Made by a program: the position numbers and the translations under genes. From JAKVAV01 sp964635965 (GTDB lineage Bacteria; Bacteroidota; Bacteroidia; Flavobacteriales_D; Cryomorphaceae), in the NCBI GenBank assembly GCA_964635965.1, contig CAZWQX010000013.1:1-43081 (forward strand): a DNA stretch of 43,081 bases. Reading direction: 5' to 3'. The notes beneath the pieces are model-generated. The model was not told the origin of the DNA. It saw only the letters and a program-made list of their open reading frames with translations, and made no database searches. Below are positions 18,173 to 27,053 of the stretch, piece by piece. How positions within the stretch are numbered: position 1 is the stretch's first letter; each line of letters starts with the position of its first letter.

Positions 18173-19822
18173 TCAAGACCTCTTTCTAAAAAGCTTTTTC
18201 CTCTTTTTGGGAGGCAGCAAAGGATCCTTCGAGGTGTCTACAATCAGCTCTTTCTCTGTAAGAGAGCCTTGATGATAATGAAGGATCCAAAACTTATGGT
18301 AATACGGGAGGTGTCTTCCATAACCTTCTATTTTCACTCTTTCCCAGTAAATAAAAGACCCCTCGAAATAGTTTCCGTCTTTAAAACTACCTCTCGTGCT
18401 GTACATCTTTTTCCCATACTGGTAGTTAAACTCACACTCTCCGACGGGAAGGTTATTCTCAAAGGTGATTCTATGTCGCAGACTTCCATCTTCAAAATAC
18501 CCCAAAAATTCCCCGTGTTTTATCTGGGTACCCCCACCAAATGGAAAAGAAAAAGTTGAATCCTCGTCTCGGTTGATCGAATAGGTCACGTACTCTGGCA
18601 AATAACTCTCAACAAAAGCCAATTGGCCATTTTGATTGTAGGTTTTACGTACACCATTAATCTTGTTATTCAAATAAATGGCCTCCTTTTTAAGACCACC
18701 TCCATAACTCAGCGGGTAATATTCTTTGCAGAGTCCGTTTTTCTCTCCTTCCTTATAGGACTGCTCGGAAATTGTGTGAAAGACCTCTTCTTTCTTTTCA
18801 TTAACTAGTTCCGATTCCACCCAAAGTCCATCCATTTTACTCTGTTTGAAATACCCTTTTATGAATGTTTGCGGGTAGCGTTTATATGGAAACCTGAAAT
18901 TCACTTCACCCTCAAATTCTCCGGAGACAATACGGCCTTTGGATTCCTGCAACTTTTCTCGATTATTCATATGGTTTGAATAAGAGATAAAGGATCCGGA
19001 AATCGAGTCTATTGGACTCCATTTCTCATGACCGATAATCATGAGAGGATATACTCCGAAAAAGGGAGCGATTTTCTGCCATTTGGTAGGAGTATGAACA
19101 GGAGCGTCATGAGTGATAATAAGGAATTCTGAGTTCGATTCGGAGTTTACCAGCCATTCTTCCCTAATCATTCCTTTTTCCTCCACCACAAAGAGTTCAA
19201 AATCGCCTGAATGGTCATTTTCGAGTTTATGCGGAGGATTATCTGCATCGGGAATAATAAATACCTCTTCACCAATCGTAAATGAGACCCACTCAGAGAA
19301 CAGGGATTCCTTGATCATTTTTGGATCCCATCCACGGAAGATATCTGCAGCGATCATATTCTCCCAATTTCGTTCGGACCAGCCCAATACAAAGCGGATT
19401 TGATAAGTGCCCGGATAAGGACCGATATATGTATCCGTGCTTTCTTGTAGGCGAGACCAATAAGGAAGAAAGTCAAGCTCAATACTGATCTGAGACCCAG
19501 GAGCTACATACATTCCGAGAGGTCTCGCTTTGTATTTTGCCAATGAATCTGTTGAGATTTCGGGAAATATGACTCTAGCAGTATCACCTAATGGAGTGAC
19601 CAAAATTGCTTGAATACCATCGAGATTCTGTCGGTTCATACTGATGCCTTTCAGCACCCTGAATTCTCCTTCTTCAGCCGTAACCGTATAACGAAATTTG
19701 GGGCTAATCGATTTGTCGTCTTCTACAAGCACCACCTCTAAATTGGGCAATAGCACCTCAGAACTATCCTGAATACCCAATGCCGAAAGTGAGATAAAAG
19801 TGAATAAGGCGAGTAGCTTCAA
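18173..19822 (-). CDS. Exported protein with MORN/YwqK-like repeats
   Basis: A 549-residue protein. The start is a TTG at 19822: it is the only start-like codon between an in-frame TGA and the signal peptide (KLLALFTFISLSALG). Residues about 20-270 form a beta-rich domain of no known family. From about 290 to 520 there are MORN_2/YwqK-type repeats, for example GLWVESELVNEKKEEV, YKEGEKNGLCKEYYPL, NNKINGVRKTYNQNGQLAFVE and GEFLGYFEDGSLRHRITFENNLPVGECEF. In Bacteroidota such proteins are often exported and variable, and automatic pipelines label them YwqK-like antitoxins without proof. The C-terminus is strongly basic (PPKKRKKLFRKRS). No toxin partner is visible next to it. Confidence 0.75.
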   Translation of the reverse strand: MKLLALFTFISLSALGIQDSSEVLLPNLEVVLVEDDKSISPKFRYTVTAEEGEFRVLKGISMNRQNLDGIQAILVTPLGDTARVIFPEISTDSLAKYKARPLGMYVAPGSQISIELDFLPYWSRLQESTDTYIGPYPGTYQIRFVLGWSERNWENMIAADIFRGWDPKMIKESLFSEWVSFTIGEEVFIIPDADNPPHKLENDHSGDFELFVVEEKGMIREEWLVNSESNSEFLIITHDAPVHTPTKWQKIAPFFGVYPLMIIGHEKWSPIDSISGSFISYSNHMNNREKLQESKGRIVSGEFEGEVNFRFPYKRYPQTFIKGYFKQSKMDGLWVESELVNEKKEEVFHTISEQSYKEGEKNGLCKEYYPLSYGGGLKKEAIYLNNKINGVRKTYNQNGQLAFVESYLPEYVTYSINRDEDSTFSFPFGGGTQIKHGEFLGYFEDGSLRHRITFENNLPVGECEFNYQYGKKMYSTRGSFKDGNYFEGSFIYWERVKIEGYGRHLPYYHKFWILHYHQGSLTEKELIVDTSKDPLLPPKKRKKLFRKRS

Positions 19823-19965
19823 ATCGTGCTTTTTGTTAACGGATCAATTTTAGTGCCATTGAAATAAACTCGATCCAAAGCGAATTACATGTTTTCGATC
19901 ACCTCATCCAATTCTTGTTTCCCAATATGTGCTAAATTGGACACATCCCATTTAGAAAGCCCTAT

Positions 19966-20742
19966 ATGAAATCGTCATTTCGCTTATTCCTTATCCCCTT
20001 AATGGCCATGTTATGGTGCAGCACTCAAGGTCAGTCTTCTCTCTTCAGTTACGAAAGCTACGTTAGTGCCGAGGGTGATACCTTGCCCTATCGGATGCTG
20101 CTTTCAGATTACGATACCTCGTCGGCTTATCCCATGGTGATATTCCTTCACGGAAGTGGTGAAAGAGGAAAGAACAACGAATCTCAGCTCAAATGGGGAG
20201 CGATGAACTTTGCCACGAACGAGGTGATGAAAAACTACCGTCCGATTGTTATAGCCCCTCAAATGAACTACGGAGAACGTTGGGATAACTTGACCGAAGA
20301 AGGCAATTTCCAGGACACTCCTTCCCTTTCCATGAAGCTCTTAAAAGGATTGATCGATCAGCTCTTGGGGACCATGCCCATTGACAAGAATCGCGTCTAC
20401 ATTACGGGAATGTCTATGGGTGGATTTGGAACTTACGACGCTATCATGCGGTACCCCGACCTCTTTGCCGCGGCGGTTCCTGTTTGCGGAGGTGGTGATC
20501 CGAAAATGGCCGAATCGATTAGTCATATCCCTATGTGGATTTACCACGGAGCTCAAGATGATGTGGTTCCCGTTTCTTTCTCACATGATATGGTGAAAGC
20601 TCTGACCGAGGCGGGGGCAAATCCCGGGTATACTCAATACCCCTTGGCAGGTCATTTCGCTTGGGTAGCGGCTTATGATGATGATATGTTGATGCCTTGG
20701 CTGTTTAGCCAGAGGAAAAAGGATAGTTCGAATCAAGAATAG
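19966..20742 (+). CDS. Secreted alpha/beta-hydrolase (feruloyl esterase/PHB-depolymerase-like)
   Basis: A 258-residue exported hydrolase. Residues 1-22 are a signal peptide (cleavage near TQG-QS). The oxyanion region is VIFLHGSGERGKNNESQL. The nucleophile elbow is TGMSMGGFGTYD, with serine at about 150. The likely acid is in IYHGAQDDVVPVSFS and the histidine in LAGHFAWV, so the triad is complete. The layout is that of prolyl-oligopeptidase-like or carbohydrate-esterase family 1 proteins in Bacteroidota that release phenolic or acyl groups from polysaccharides. The actual ester is unknown. It converges on the decayed membrane-protein gene, whose stop codon overlaps its last 10 bases. Confidence 0.88.
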   Translation: MKSSFRLFLIPLMAMLWCSTQGQSSLFSYESYVSAEGDTLPYRMLLSDYDTSSAYPMVIFLHGSGERGKNNESQLKWGAMNFATNEVMKNYRPIVIAPQMNYGERWDNLTEEGNFQDTPSLSMKLLKGLIDQLLGTMPIDKNRVYITGMSMGGFGTYDAIMRYPDLFAAAVPVCGGGDPKMAESISHIPMWIYHGAQDDVVPVSFSHDMVKALTEAGANPGYTQYPLAGHFAWVAAYDDDMLMPWLFSQRKKDSSNQE

Positions 20743-21352
20743 ATCGCAAACACCCACACCAGATAAAACCAAATCATCCCAAACCAACTGATGGGGTGAA
20801 TTCTTTTAATTGTAAGCCAATCGTACCAGAAGAAAGAAGCAAAGAAAAGTGCCATACAATGGCGTAAAATAATTCCCATTCATTGATCGCGAAAAAATCG
20901 GAAACCCTTCCTACTATCGGTTAAATAGGCAATATTATCGCCCAAAAAATGAAACGTTTATGTCTTACCTGTTTTTTTCTATTCAAGTAAGCCAAGAGTA
21001 AAAAAACGGAAAAGCTCAGCATAAAGAGCCTGTTGGACTTAACAAAAGGCTCCATCGCCTACCATCCTCTGAAAACAGCAACAAATACATAGAGTGTGCT
21101 CAGAAAAACGCCGATTGCAATTAGAAAACCGATTTTTCCCAACCTGATGTGCATGCGTACCTTCTTCAGATAAATCAGAATCGATTGAACAACAAAAATT
21201 CCGAACCAGGCAAACATTAAAAGACCGTGAACTAAAAATTTTGGATCACTATTACTCTCTTGATGGATATTGGTAAAAAGATTATCTGAAAAAGCAATAA
21301 CTGATAAAACCAGTAATAGTCCGCTTATAACGGTGAAATAGTAACGAGATAT
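20733..21352 (-). pseudogene. Decayed membrane-protein gene (two in-frame stops and a frameshift)
   Basis: Read leftward from about 21352, one frame gives a continuous, clearly membrane-protein-like sequence: RYYFTVISGLLLVLSVIAFS, then HGLLMFAWFGIFVVQSILIY, then FLIAIGVFLSTLYVFVAVFRGW, followed by TAG (21061-21059). The same frame continues AMEPFVKSNRLFMLSFSVFL ... FIFWAIILPI, then TAA (20923-20921), then PIVGRVSDFFAINEWELFYA. Near 20850 the frame shifts to ALFFASFFWYDWLTIKRIHP ... WFYLVWVFAIYS and a natural stop at 20733. Joined, this is a roughly 205-residue protein with about six membrane segments. No ATG is left at the start; ATA at 21352-21350 may be the old start codon. The family is unknown. 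Three lesions make real decay likely. Confidence 0.85.
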
Positions 21353-21423
21353 GGCTGGCTAGGAAGAATTGATCATCAATACACACTTGTTTCAATGGTT
21401 TAAGGGAATAATCCCATTTGTGT

Positions 21424-22770
21424 TCACTCGCCAATTCTCTTTTGAACTACTCCTCTTTTAATCACCGTATTAATTGCCGTTGTATTGCTCATTTCATCCA
21501 AAGGATTACGATCGAGCAATATCATGTTGGCTATTTTACCTTTCTCGATGGAACCTAGGCTATCCTCTGCGTGCATGATCTCGGCGGCATTAAGTGTGGC
21601 CATTTTAATGATGTCCAATTGATCCATTCCACCTAATTCAAACAACTGCATCTCTTCATGTAAACTAAAACCAGGGAGCACAAAAGGGCCGGTATCCGTG
21701 CCAAGGGCGAAAACGATACCCTCATCATACAAAACCTTAATGTCCTGCACTTGAACGGTTGCAATATCTTCTAGGCTTACCTCCTCTTTTTGTAAATAAT
21801 CCATCCAAATTCCCATGTAGTTTTCGGCACGTGCTACAAAAACGGGATCATGAGCATTTTCCAAATACGCCTCATCAAAAATTCCTTCGCTGCGCAAGTC
21901 TTCCACCCACTCGGGAAACAAAGGATACAAAACGCCTTTGTCGATCATGAGTGTCGTAATAAATGATGGCCTGATTCGATAAATCTTATCGACCAATGCA
22001 GTATCCCTTTGAAAGTCGAGGTCTATTCCCGTCCAATGCACGATATTTTGGATGCCTGCATCCATAGCCATTTCCAATTCGGTATTGTCACTCACATGGG
22101 CGAAAACCTCGGTACCGTTTTTGGCCGCCTCGTTTTGAACCTTATCGATAAATTCCTGTGGCATTCTGCTCACCCAAGGTGGGTTAGGTCCATCTTCAAT
22201 AGTGAGTTTGATCCCAACGATTGGATACCGGGTAACCTCTTTTACCAGTGATTCAATTTGAAGGGTATCTTTTAGAAAGAAAACTGATCTCCCATCAGTC
22301 CAATTGCCTTTATAGGTCTTCACCGGATGCCTGCCCTCCAAGGTAAAGTGCTGACTGGTGTGAAAAACAAAAGGAGCAGGAATGGAATCTTGATTTCCAT
22401 ATGATCGCATGGCCACGTAGTATTCATTGGTACATAAACTGCCACCGGTAATGAAGATGGAAGTAACTCCGTAGTGTACATATTTTGGGAAATCACTTTC
22501 AAAATCATTGGTGTGGACATGGCAATCAAATAATCCTGGAATCAGAAATTTTCCAGCACCGTCAATGGTGCTTTCTGAAGTGAAGTTCAGAATCGAATCA
22601 ATGGCCATTATTTTTCCGTCTCTGACACCGACGGAAACATTTGGTCTCATGGGCTTTCCCGTTCCATCAATCAGGTTCACATTTGAAATAACTAAATCCA
22701 GCCGATCATGCGGAGGAGAAGAGCAGCCGAGAATAACTGCAATAAAAGCAACAAAAAATGTATATCTCAT
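21424..22770 (-). CDS. Amidohydrolase-family lipoprotein (imidazolonepropionase-like)
   Basis: A 448-residue lipoprotein starting at ATG 22770, giving MRYTFFVAFIAVILGC with lipobox VILGC; the in-frame ATG at 22878 only adds a 36-residue leader without function. The amidohydrolase fold is complete: ISNVNLIDGTGKPM, metal motif GLFDCHVHTNDF, a lysine in VGIKLTIEDGP, histidines in EVFAHVSDNT and NIVHWTGID, the aspartate in FALGTDTGPFVLPG, and the closing IGSIEKGKIANMILLDRNPL. It probably hydrolyses a cyclic amide or dipeptide in the periplasm; the substrate is unknown. It is the intact counterpart of the broken amidohydrolase at 15768-17225, though the two are only distantly alike. Confidence 0.88.
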   Translation of the reverse strand: MRYTFFVAFIAVILGCSSPPHDRLDLVISNVNLIDGTGKPMRPNVSVGVRDGKIMAIDSILNFTSESTIDGAGKFLIPGLFDCHVHTNDFESDFPKYVHYGVTSIFITGGSLCTNEYYVAMRSYGNQDSIPAPFVFHTSQHFTLEGRHPVKTYKGNWTDGRSVFFLKDTLQIESLVKEVTRYPIVGIKLTIEDGPNPPWVSRMPQEFIDKVQNEAAKNGTEVFAHVSDNTELEMAMDAGIQNIVHWTGIDLDFQRDTALVDKIYRIRPSFITTLMIDKGVLYPLFPEWVEDLRSEGIFDEAYLENAHDPVFVARAENYMGIWMDYLQKEEVSLEDIATVQVQDIKVLYDEGIVFALGTDTGPFVLPGFSLHEEMQLFELGGMDQLDIIKMATLNAAEIMHAEDSLGSIEKGKIANMILLDRNPLDEMSNTTAINTVIKRGVVQKRIGE

Positions 22771-22930
22771 AGTACTCTGCGTTGGGCAACCAATGAACTG
22801 CCGATAAATGCTAAAAGAAAAGAGAAAAAGATTGGTTTCAAGGTCGGTTAGGTTTTTGATGCAGTTACAAACCTCCATTTCTTCTTAAAAAAAACATGTC
22901 AAAAGGTTTTGTAGAATAGCTAGAACGAGC

Positions 22931-22970
22931 CAAACAAAAAACCCAAAAGCGTGTGCATTGAGGCTTATTG
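22931..22970. repeat. 40-bp dispersed repeat, copy A
   Basis: The sequence from CAAACAAAAAACCC to GAGGCTTATTG matches copy B (32004-32043) at 35 of 40 bases without gaps. On the minus strand it can fold into an imperfect 9-bp stem with a 4-base loop followed by TTTTTTG, like a terminator. The stop codon of the AraC stub lies inside it. Confidence 0.7.
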
Positions 22971-23126
22971 GGTAGAAATGGCATAAAACTCATGCCGAAA
23001 CGGAGGCATTTGATGATGCACCGTTTTCATGTTCTCTTCAAAACTCCTGATGTCGAAGTGAGGGTGTTTGGGAGGTTGAATACCAATCCCTTCACAATAC
23101 TCGGCTATGGTTTTGAAGTGATTCAT
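22965..23126 (-). pseudogene. N-terminal stub of an AraC-type regulator
   Basis: From ATG 23126 the minus strand encodes 53 residues: MNHFKTIAEYCEGIGIQPPK, then HPHFDIRSFEENMKTVHHQM, then PPFRHEFYAIS and a stop. This is the start of the cupin-like sensor domain of AraC regulators in Bacteroidota (compare IDSISQAHQAMGLPKPKHPL in the intact AraC gene at 33736). A full protein would be near 290-300 residues with a C-terminal double helix-turn-helix; nothing of that follows. The reading frame ends exactly where the 40-bp repeat begins, suggesting a deletion or insertion joined the two. It is not expected to be functional. Confidence 0.7.
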
Positions 23127-23163
23127 TTAGATGGTAATTCCAATCTATTAGTGATCAAGACGA

Positions 23164-23465
23164 TTAGTGATGCTGCTTCCCATATTTCTTTAAAGCAGTT
23201 TCAACATCCAAGATTGGTGCCATGAAGGTTCCGTTCTTTAGGTCTTCTGCCTCATACATATCGAGATTATGGATGTCATAACTCTTGTTATTCAGATCAA
23301 GCATAATCACATCAAACGTGAAGGCCGTATCAGAATTGGCAATAAACCAATGGACGTTGTCTTTTTCGTCGGAAATGAGGACAAATCCACAAAGAATTCT
23401 CGTATTTGATCATTCTTAAAGATTTCTTCATCCTCTAAACAAAACTTTTTAGGGACATCGACCAT
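23164..23465 (-). pseudogene. Frameshifted small hypothetical protein
   Basis: From ATG 23465 one frame gives MVDVPKKFCLEDEEIFKNDQ and then loses sense. From about 23398 a second frame gives ILCGFVLISDEKDNVHWFIA, NSDTAFTFDVIMLDLNNKSY, DIHNLDMYEAEDLKNGTFMA and PILDVETALKKYGKQHH up to the stop at 23164. The pieces join in one protein of about 100 acidic residues if one base is lost near 23398 (GA before ATTCTT). An in-frame TAG lies just upstream of the ATG, so the original start may also be lost. No family is recognised. The start sits 17 bases from the divergent T9SS gene at 23483, and its 3' end abuts the AraC stub. The whole 22930-23465 stretch therefore looks like gene debris. Confidence 0.7.
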
Positions 23466-23482
23466 TACTTTGTTTAAGAACT

Positions 23483-25738
23483 ATGAAAACGGTCAACCAA
23501 AAACCTATCAACCAGCTGACCTTTTCTACCCTACTCTTTCTCCTATTGTCTTTCACGGCATTTAGCCAGGAAATATGCGACAATGGTATCGATGATGACA
23601 ACGACGGTTTGGTCGATTTGAACGATGTCGATGACTGTGCCTGCACCCTGGCCGATGTTCCCTTAGATATTATTCCCAACCCGTCTTTTGAAGATAATGG
23701 TTGTTGTCCCGCAATTTTCACTACACCCTTTGATGATCTTTGCCTGGAAGGTTGGCAAAATGGCACCTCGGGAACGGCAGATTATTTAAACACGTGCGAT
23801 TTTATTACTGAAGGAATGCCATTGCCCTTGCCCGATGGCGACGGAGCCATAGGCGTGGGTGCAGGACTGGTTGATATTGGATTTGGGATTCAGGAACTAA
23901 ATCTCGAATACATGTCTACCTGCTTGACGGAACCGTTGGAAGCAGGTGAAGAATACACATTGGAGATGTCGATTGCCGCCTCGTCAATTGGTGAGAGTGG
24001 ATTTAGTCAAGATATTACTTTCGGTGATGCTCCCATTACAGTTTACGGACTCCTTGATTGCAACGCGCAAGAACCTACTACCGGGTGTCCCGAAGACTTT
24101 GGATGGATCAATCTGGGAAGTACCATTTACTCTCCGATAAACGAATGGGGTTTGATCTCAATTGATCTCGACGTTCCCCAGGAAATCCAAGGCATTGCCT
24201 TAGGAGTTGGATGTGATATCGACGACAGTTACGTCATAGAATTTTTGAGCACGTTTATACCCTATTTCTACCTCGATGACATTCTGATATTTCAAGGAGA
24301 TGCCCCGACGGCAGAACCAATCGACTTGGGGTATTCAGACTGCAATGAAACGGCGACGCTGACGGCACCAACAGGGGCTGTGTCCTATCAATGGTATTTT
24401 GAAGGAGTTGCTTTGGTTGGTGAAACGTCCGACGACCTCCTGGTAGAATTAGACGATGAATTGGACTATGGCCAGTACGGAGTGGTAGCCACCAATACCG
24501 ATGGCAGTTGCACCTTTCAAGATATACAGGTAGAAGGTTTGGAAAATGACCTGATTATCGGCTCGGACGTGACGACAGGCTGCCCGCCTTTGACCATATC
24601 CTTTGATGCGAATTTGGCTTCGAGTGGTCAGCCCCTTTTATGGACAGTGGGTGACGAGGAAATTGAAGGTTTGTTCTTTGAACTCACTTTTGATGAACCG
24701 GGAACTTATCCCGTTTCGGCCTCTTTCAGTGACGAAAATGGTTGTGAGTTTTCTGCAGATGCCGATCCTATCGTGGTGATTGGAAACGAAGGGCTAACAC
24801 CAACCTTCGACATTCAGAATAGCTGTTCTCCATTCATTATTGAACTGGGTGTTGAAGAAGCGGTAACCGGTTGCACTTGGACATTGGATGATGGAGATGT
24901 AATCGGCAATCAATGTTCATTCGAGTATGAATACAGCGGCACGGGTGATTTTGTAGTAAACGTGGAAAGCTCCGCCGCAGGTAGTGATTGTCTTTTAACG
25001 GGTTCGATTACGGTCGATGTCTCAGGAATTCAAGGAGGCAATTACACCATTTCGGGTGATTTCGATTTTTGCGAGGGAGATTCGGCAGTGATATCCGGTT
25101 CTCCGGCAATCAATACCTATGACTGGGGCTCTACCACCGGAGAAAGTTTTGTGGTCACTGAGCCGGGAGATTATTCTGTTACCATCACCGAACCCGATGG
25201 ATGTGAATACATCGAGAATTTCTCAGTCACGAATACACCCCTACCCGATTTCAACCCACCATTTGTGATTGAAGGCTGCTTGGGTGAGGATATTGACTTT
25301 AGGCCATTCGTCACCGTAGGCGAAATTAGCTTTGATGAACCCTCAGGATCTGTTGGGGCAAACTTCCAAGGTTTGGTTACGGTAACCGCAACGAATGAAT
25401 GCGGATCCGTTGATCGTCAAGTTGAGTTAGATCTGGAAGATTGTTCGTGCAAAGTCTATGTACCGAATGCCTTTACTCCTGATGGAGACGGCTTAAATGA
25501 CCTTTTCCGGCCTGAAATAGACTGCGACTTGAGTGAATACGAACTCGTCATTTTCAACCGCTGGGGAAATGAAGTATTCCGTTCAGAAAGTCTGGCCAAT
25601 GCCTGGAATGGCTCCTCTGCCGAAGAAGAATTCTTTTCCCCTACATCAATTTACACCTATTTCATTAGGTACGATAGCGAACTAAACCCACTGCAAGAGC
25701 CAATCGAAATTGTTGGTAGTGTTTCGGTAATTCGTTAG
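23483..25738 (+). CDS. Large secreted protein with PKD-like domains and type B (gliding-motility) T9SS domain
   Basis: A 751-residue exported protein. The signal peptide covers about residues 1-29 (cleavage near AFS-QE). Directly after it comes ICDNGIDDDNDGLVDLNDVD, the calcium-site-like motif often seen at the start of Bacteroidota surface proteins. Residues about 60-270 look like a jelly-roll carbohydrate-binding-like domain (NPSFEDNGC, LCLEGWQNGTSGTADY). About 275-640 contains several Ig/PKD-like modules (GAVSYQWYFEGVAL, FDEPGTYPVSASFSDENGC). The last 95 residues are the type B sorting domain with VYVPNAFTPDGDGLNDLFRP, ELVIFNRWGNEVF and YTYFIRY. It is expected to be exported by the T9SS and attached to the cell surface, perhaps with SprF-like help. 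It stands alone. Confidence 0.9.
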   Translation: MKTVNQKPINQLTFSTLLFLLLSFTAFSQEICDNGIDDDNDGLVDLNDVDDCACTLADVPLDIIPNPSFEDNGCCPAIFTTPFDDLCLEGWQNGTSGTADYLNTCDFITEGMPLPLPDGDGAIGVGAGLVDIGFGIQELNLEYMSTCLTEPLEAGEEYTLEMSIAASSIGESGFSQDITFGDAPITVYGLLDCNAQEPTTGCPEDFGWINLGSTIYSPINEWGLISIDLDVPQEIQGIALGVGCDIDDSYVIEFLSTFIPYFYLDDILIFQGDAPTAEPIDLGYSDCNETATLTAPTGAVSYQWYFEGVALVGETSDDLLVELDDELDYGQYGVVATNTDGSCTFQDIQVEGLENDLIIGSDVTTGCPPLTISFDANLASSGQPLLWTVGDEEIEGLFFELTFDEPGTYPVSASFSDENGCEFSADADPIVVIGNEGLTPTFDIQNSCSPFIIELGVEEAVTGCTWTLDDGDVIGNQCSFEYEYSGTGDFVVNVESSAAGSDCLLTGSITVDVSGIQGGNYTISGDFDFCEGDSAVISGSPAINTYDWGSTTGESFVVTEPGDYSVTITEPDGCEYIENFSVTNTPLPDFNPPFVIEGCLGEDIDFRPFVTVGEISFDEPSGSVGANFQGLVTVTATNECGSVDRQVELDLEDCSCKVYVPNAFTPDGDGLNDLFRPEIDCDLSEYELVIFNRWGNEVFRSESLANAWNGSSAEEEFFSPTSIYTYFIRYDSELNPLQEPIEIVGSVSVIR

Positions 25739-25922
25739 TGTTAAGGTTAAGACACTTTTAGTCCTCCCACACTTTTTTGGTCTACCTGCCTGAAAAGTGA
25801 ATATTTTTATGATAAACCCTCCAATTTTTGGAGCTCACCTCCTCTTTTATTGATTTATTTTGTTATACACCCCTAAATAATCGGGTGAATGAATAAAATT
25901 TTATCTTTTTAAAGCCTTTTCG

Positions 25923-27053
25923 ATGATAGTAGGAGTTCCCAAAGAGATCAAAAACAACGAAAGCCGTGTCGCACTGACTCCATCCGGAGCTCATGAGTTG
26001 ATAAAGCGAAACCACAAGGTAGTGGTAGAGACGAATGCAGGAGTAGGAAGTGGATTTCCCAATGAAGACTATGAGGCCATTGGAGCAGAGATTTTGGACA
26101 CTGCCGATGAAGTCTGGGCTGTCGCCGAAATGATCATGAAGGTGAAAGAACCGATCGCCGAGGAATACAAAAGATGCAGGTACGGACAACTGATCTTCAC
26201 TTATTTTCATTTTGCCTCGAGTGAAGCCCTCACCCATGCGATGATCGATAGCGGTGCCGTTTGTTTGGCTTACGAAACGGTTGAGCTTGACGACAAGGCC
26301 CTACCCCTTTTGGTACCGATGTCGGAAGTGGCGGGACGAATGGCGATTCAGGAAGGTGCCCGATACTTGCAAAAACCAGTAAAAGGACGGGGAGTTCTGC
26401 TCGGAGGTGTTCCCGGTGTTGCTCCCGGCAAAGTGCTCATCCTCGGTGGAGGAATTGTTGGGGTTCAAGCAGCTAAGATGGCGGCAGGATTAGGCGCACA
26501 CGTGACCATCCTCGATATCAATCTACAGCGTTTGAGATACATCAACGACATCATGCCTCACCATGTAGTCACCGAGTTCAGCAGCGAATACAATATCCGC
26601 AAGCTTATTCAAACCCATGATTTGATCGTCGGAGCGGTTCTCATTCCTGGCGCCAAGGCCCCAAAACTTGTCACTCGAGAGATGCTCAAGCTGATGCGCC
26701 CGGGGACGGTGATCGTTGATGTGGCGGTAGATCAAGGTGGATGTGTAGAAACATGCAAGCCTACCTCCCACGAAAATCCCTCATTTATTGTCGACGATGT
26801 GGTTCATTACTGCGTTGCGAATATGCCCGGGGCGGTTCCCTGCACATCAACCATTGCGCTGACAAACTCTACGCTACCCTATGCGCTGCAGCTCGCCGAT
26901 AAAGGCTGGAGAAAAGCCTGTTCCCATAACGAGGCCCTCAAAAAAGGGCTGAATGTGGTACTCGGAAAAGTGGTGTACGAAGGAGTATCAGATGCTTTTG
27001 ATTTACCTTTTACCGATGTGCGTGAGGTTTTGGGTGAAGGGGTGTTGGTTTAA
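25923..27053 (+). CDS. ald: Alanine dehydrogenase
   Basis: Ald catalyses L-alanine + NAD+ + water to pyruvate + ammonium + NADH, linking amino-acid use to the pyruvate pool. At 376 residues it has the usual family length. The N-terminus MIVGVPKEIKNNESRVALTP, the pyruvate-site MKVKEP and YFHFA (Lys near 75, His near 96), the NAD loop ILGGGIVGVQAAKMAAGLGA and the catalytic VDVAVDQGGC segment (Asp near 270) are all there. The end, SDAFDLPFTDVREVLGEG, is somewhat diverged from the longer C-terminus of Bacillus enzymes. It is a single gene, perhaps coupled to a tiny ORF at its stop codon. Confidence 0.95.
   Translation: MIVGVPKEIKNNESRVALTPSGAHELIKRNHKVVVETNAGVGSGFPNEDYEAIGAEILDTADEVWAVAEMIMKVKEPIAEEYKRCRYGQLIFTYFHFASSEALTHAMIDSGAVCLAYETVELDDKALPLLVPMSEVAGRMAIQEGARYLQKPVKGRGVLLGGVPGVAPGKVLILGGGIVGVQAAKMAAGLGAHVTILDINLQRLRYINDIMPHHVVTEFSSEYNIRKLIQTHDLIVGAVLIPGAKAPKLVTREMLKLMRPGTVIVDVAVDQGGCVETCKPTSHENPSFIVDDVVHYCVANMPGAVPCTSTIALTNSTLPYALQLADKGWRKACSHNEALKKGLNVVLGKVVYEGVSDAFDLPFTDVREVLGEGVLV

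Noticed and set aside
18173..19822. YwqK-like antitoxin with a toxin partner
   Set aside because: The MORN-like repeats would attract this label, but the protein is exported and no toxin gene lies beside it.
22968..23225. 85-codon plus-strand ORF in the gene-debris region
   Set aside because: It is antisense to the AraC stub and the small frameshifted protein, both of which read as real protein; the plus-strand product has no protein character.
25833..25847. CTCCAA-TTT-TTGGAG hairpin after the type B T9SS gene
   Set aside because: The stem is perfect but short, and no T-run follows closely on either strand, so I do not call it a terminator.
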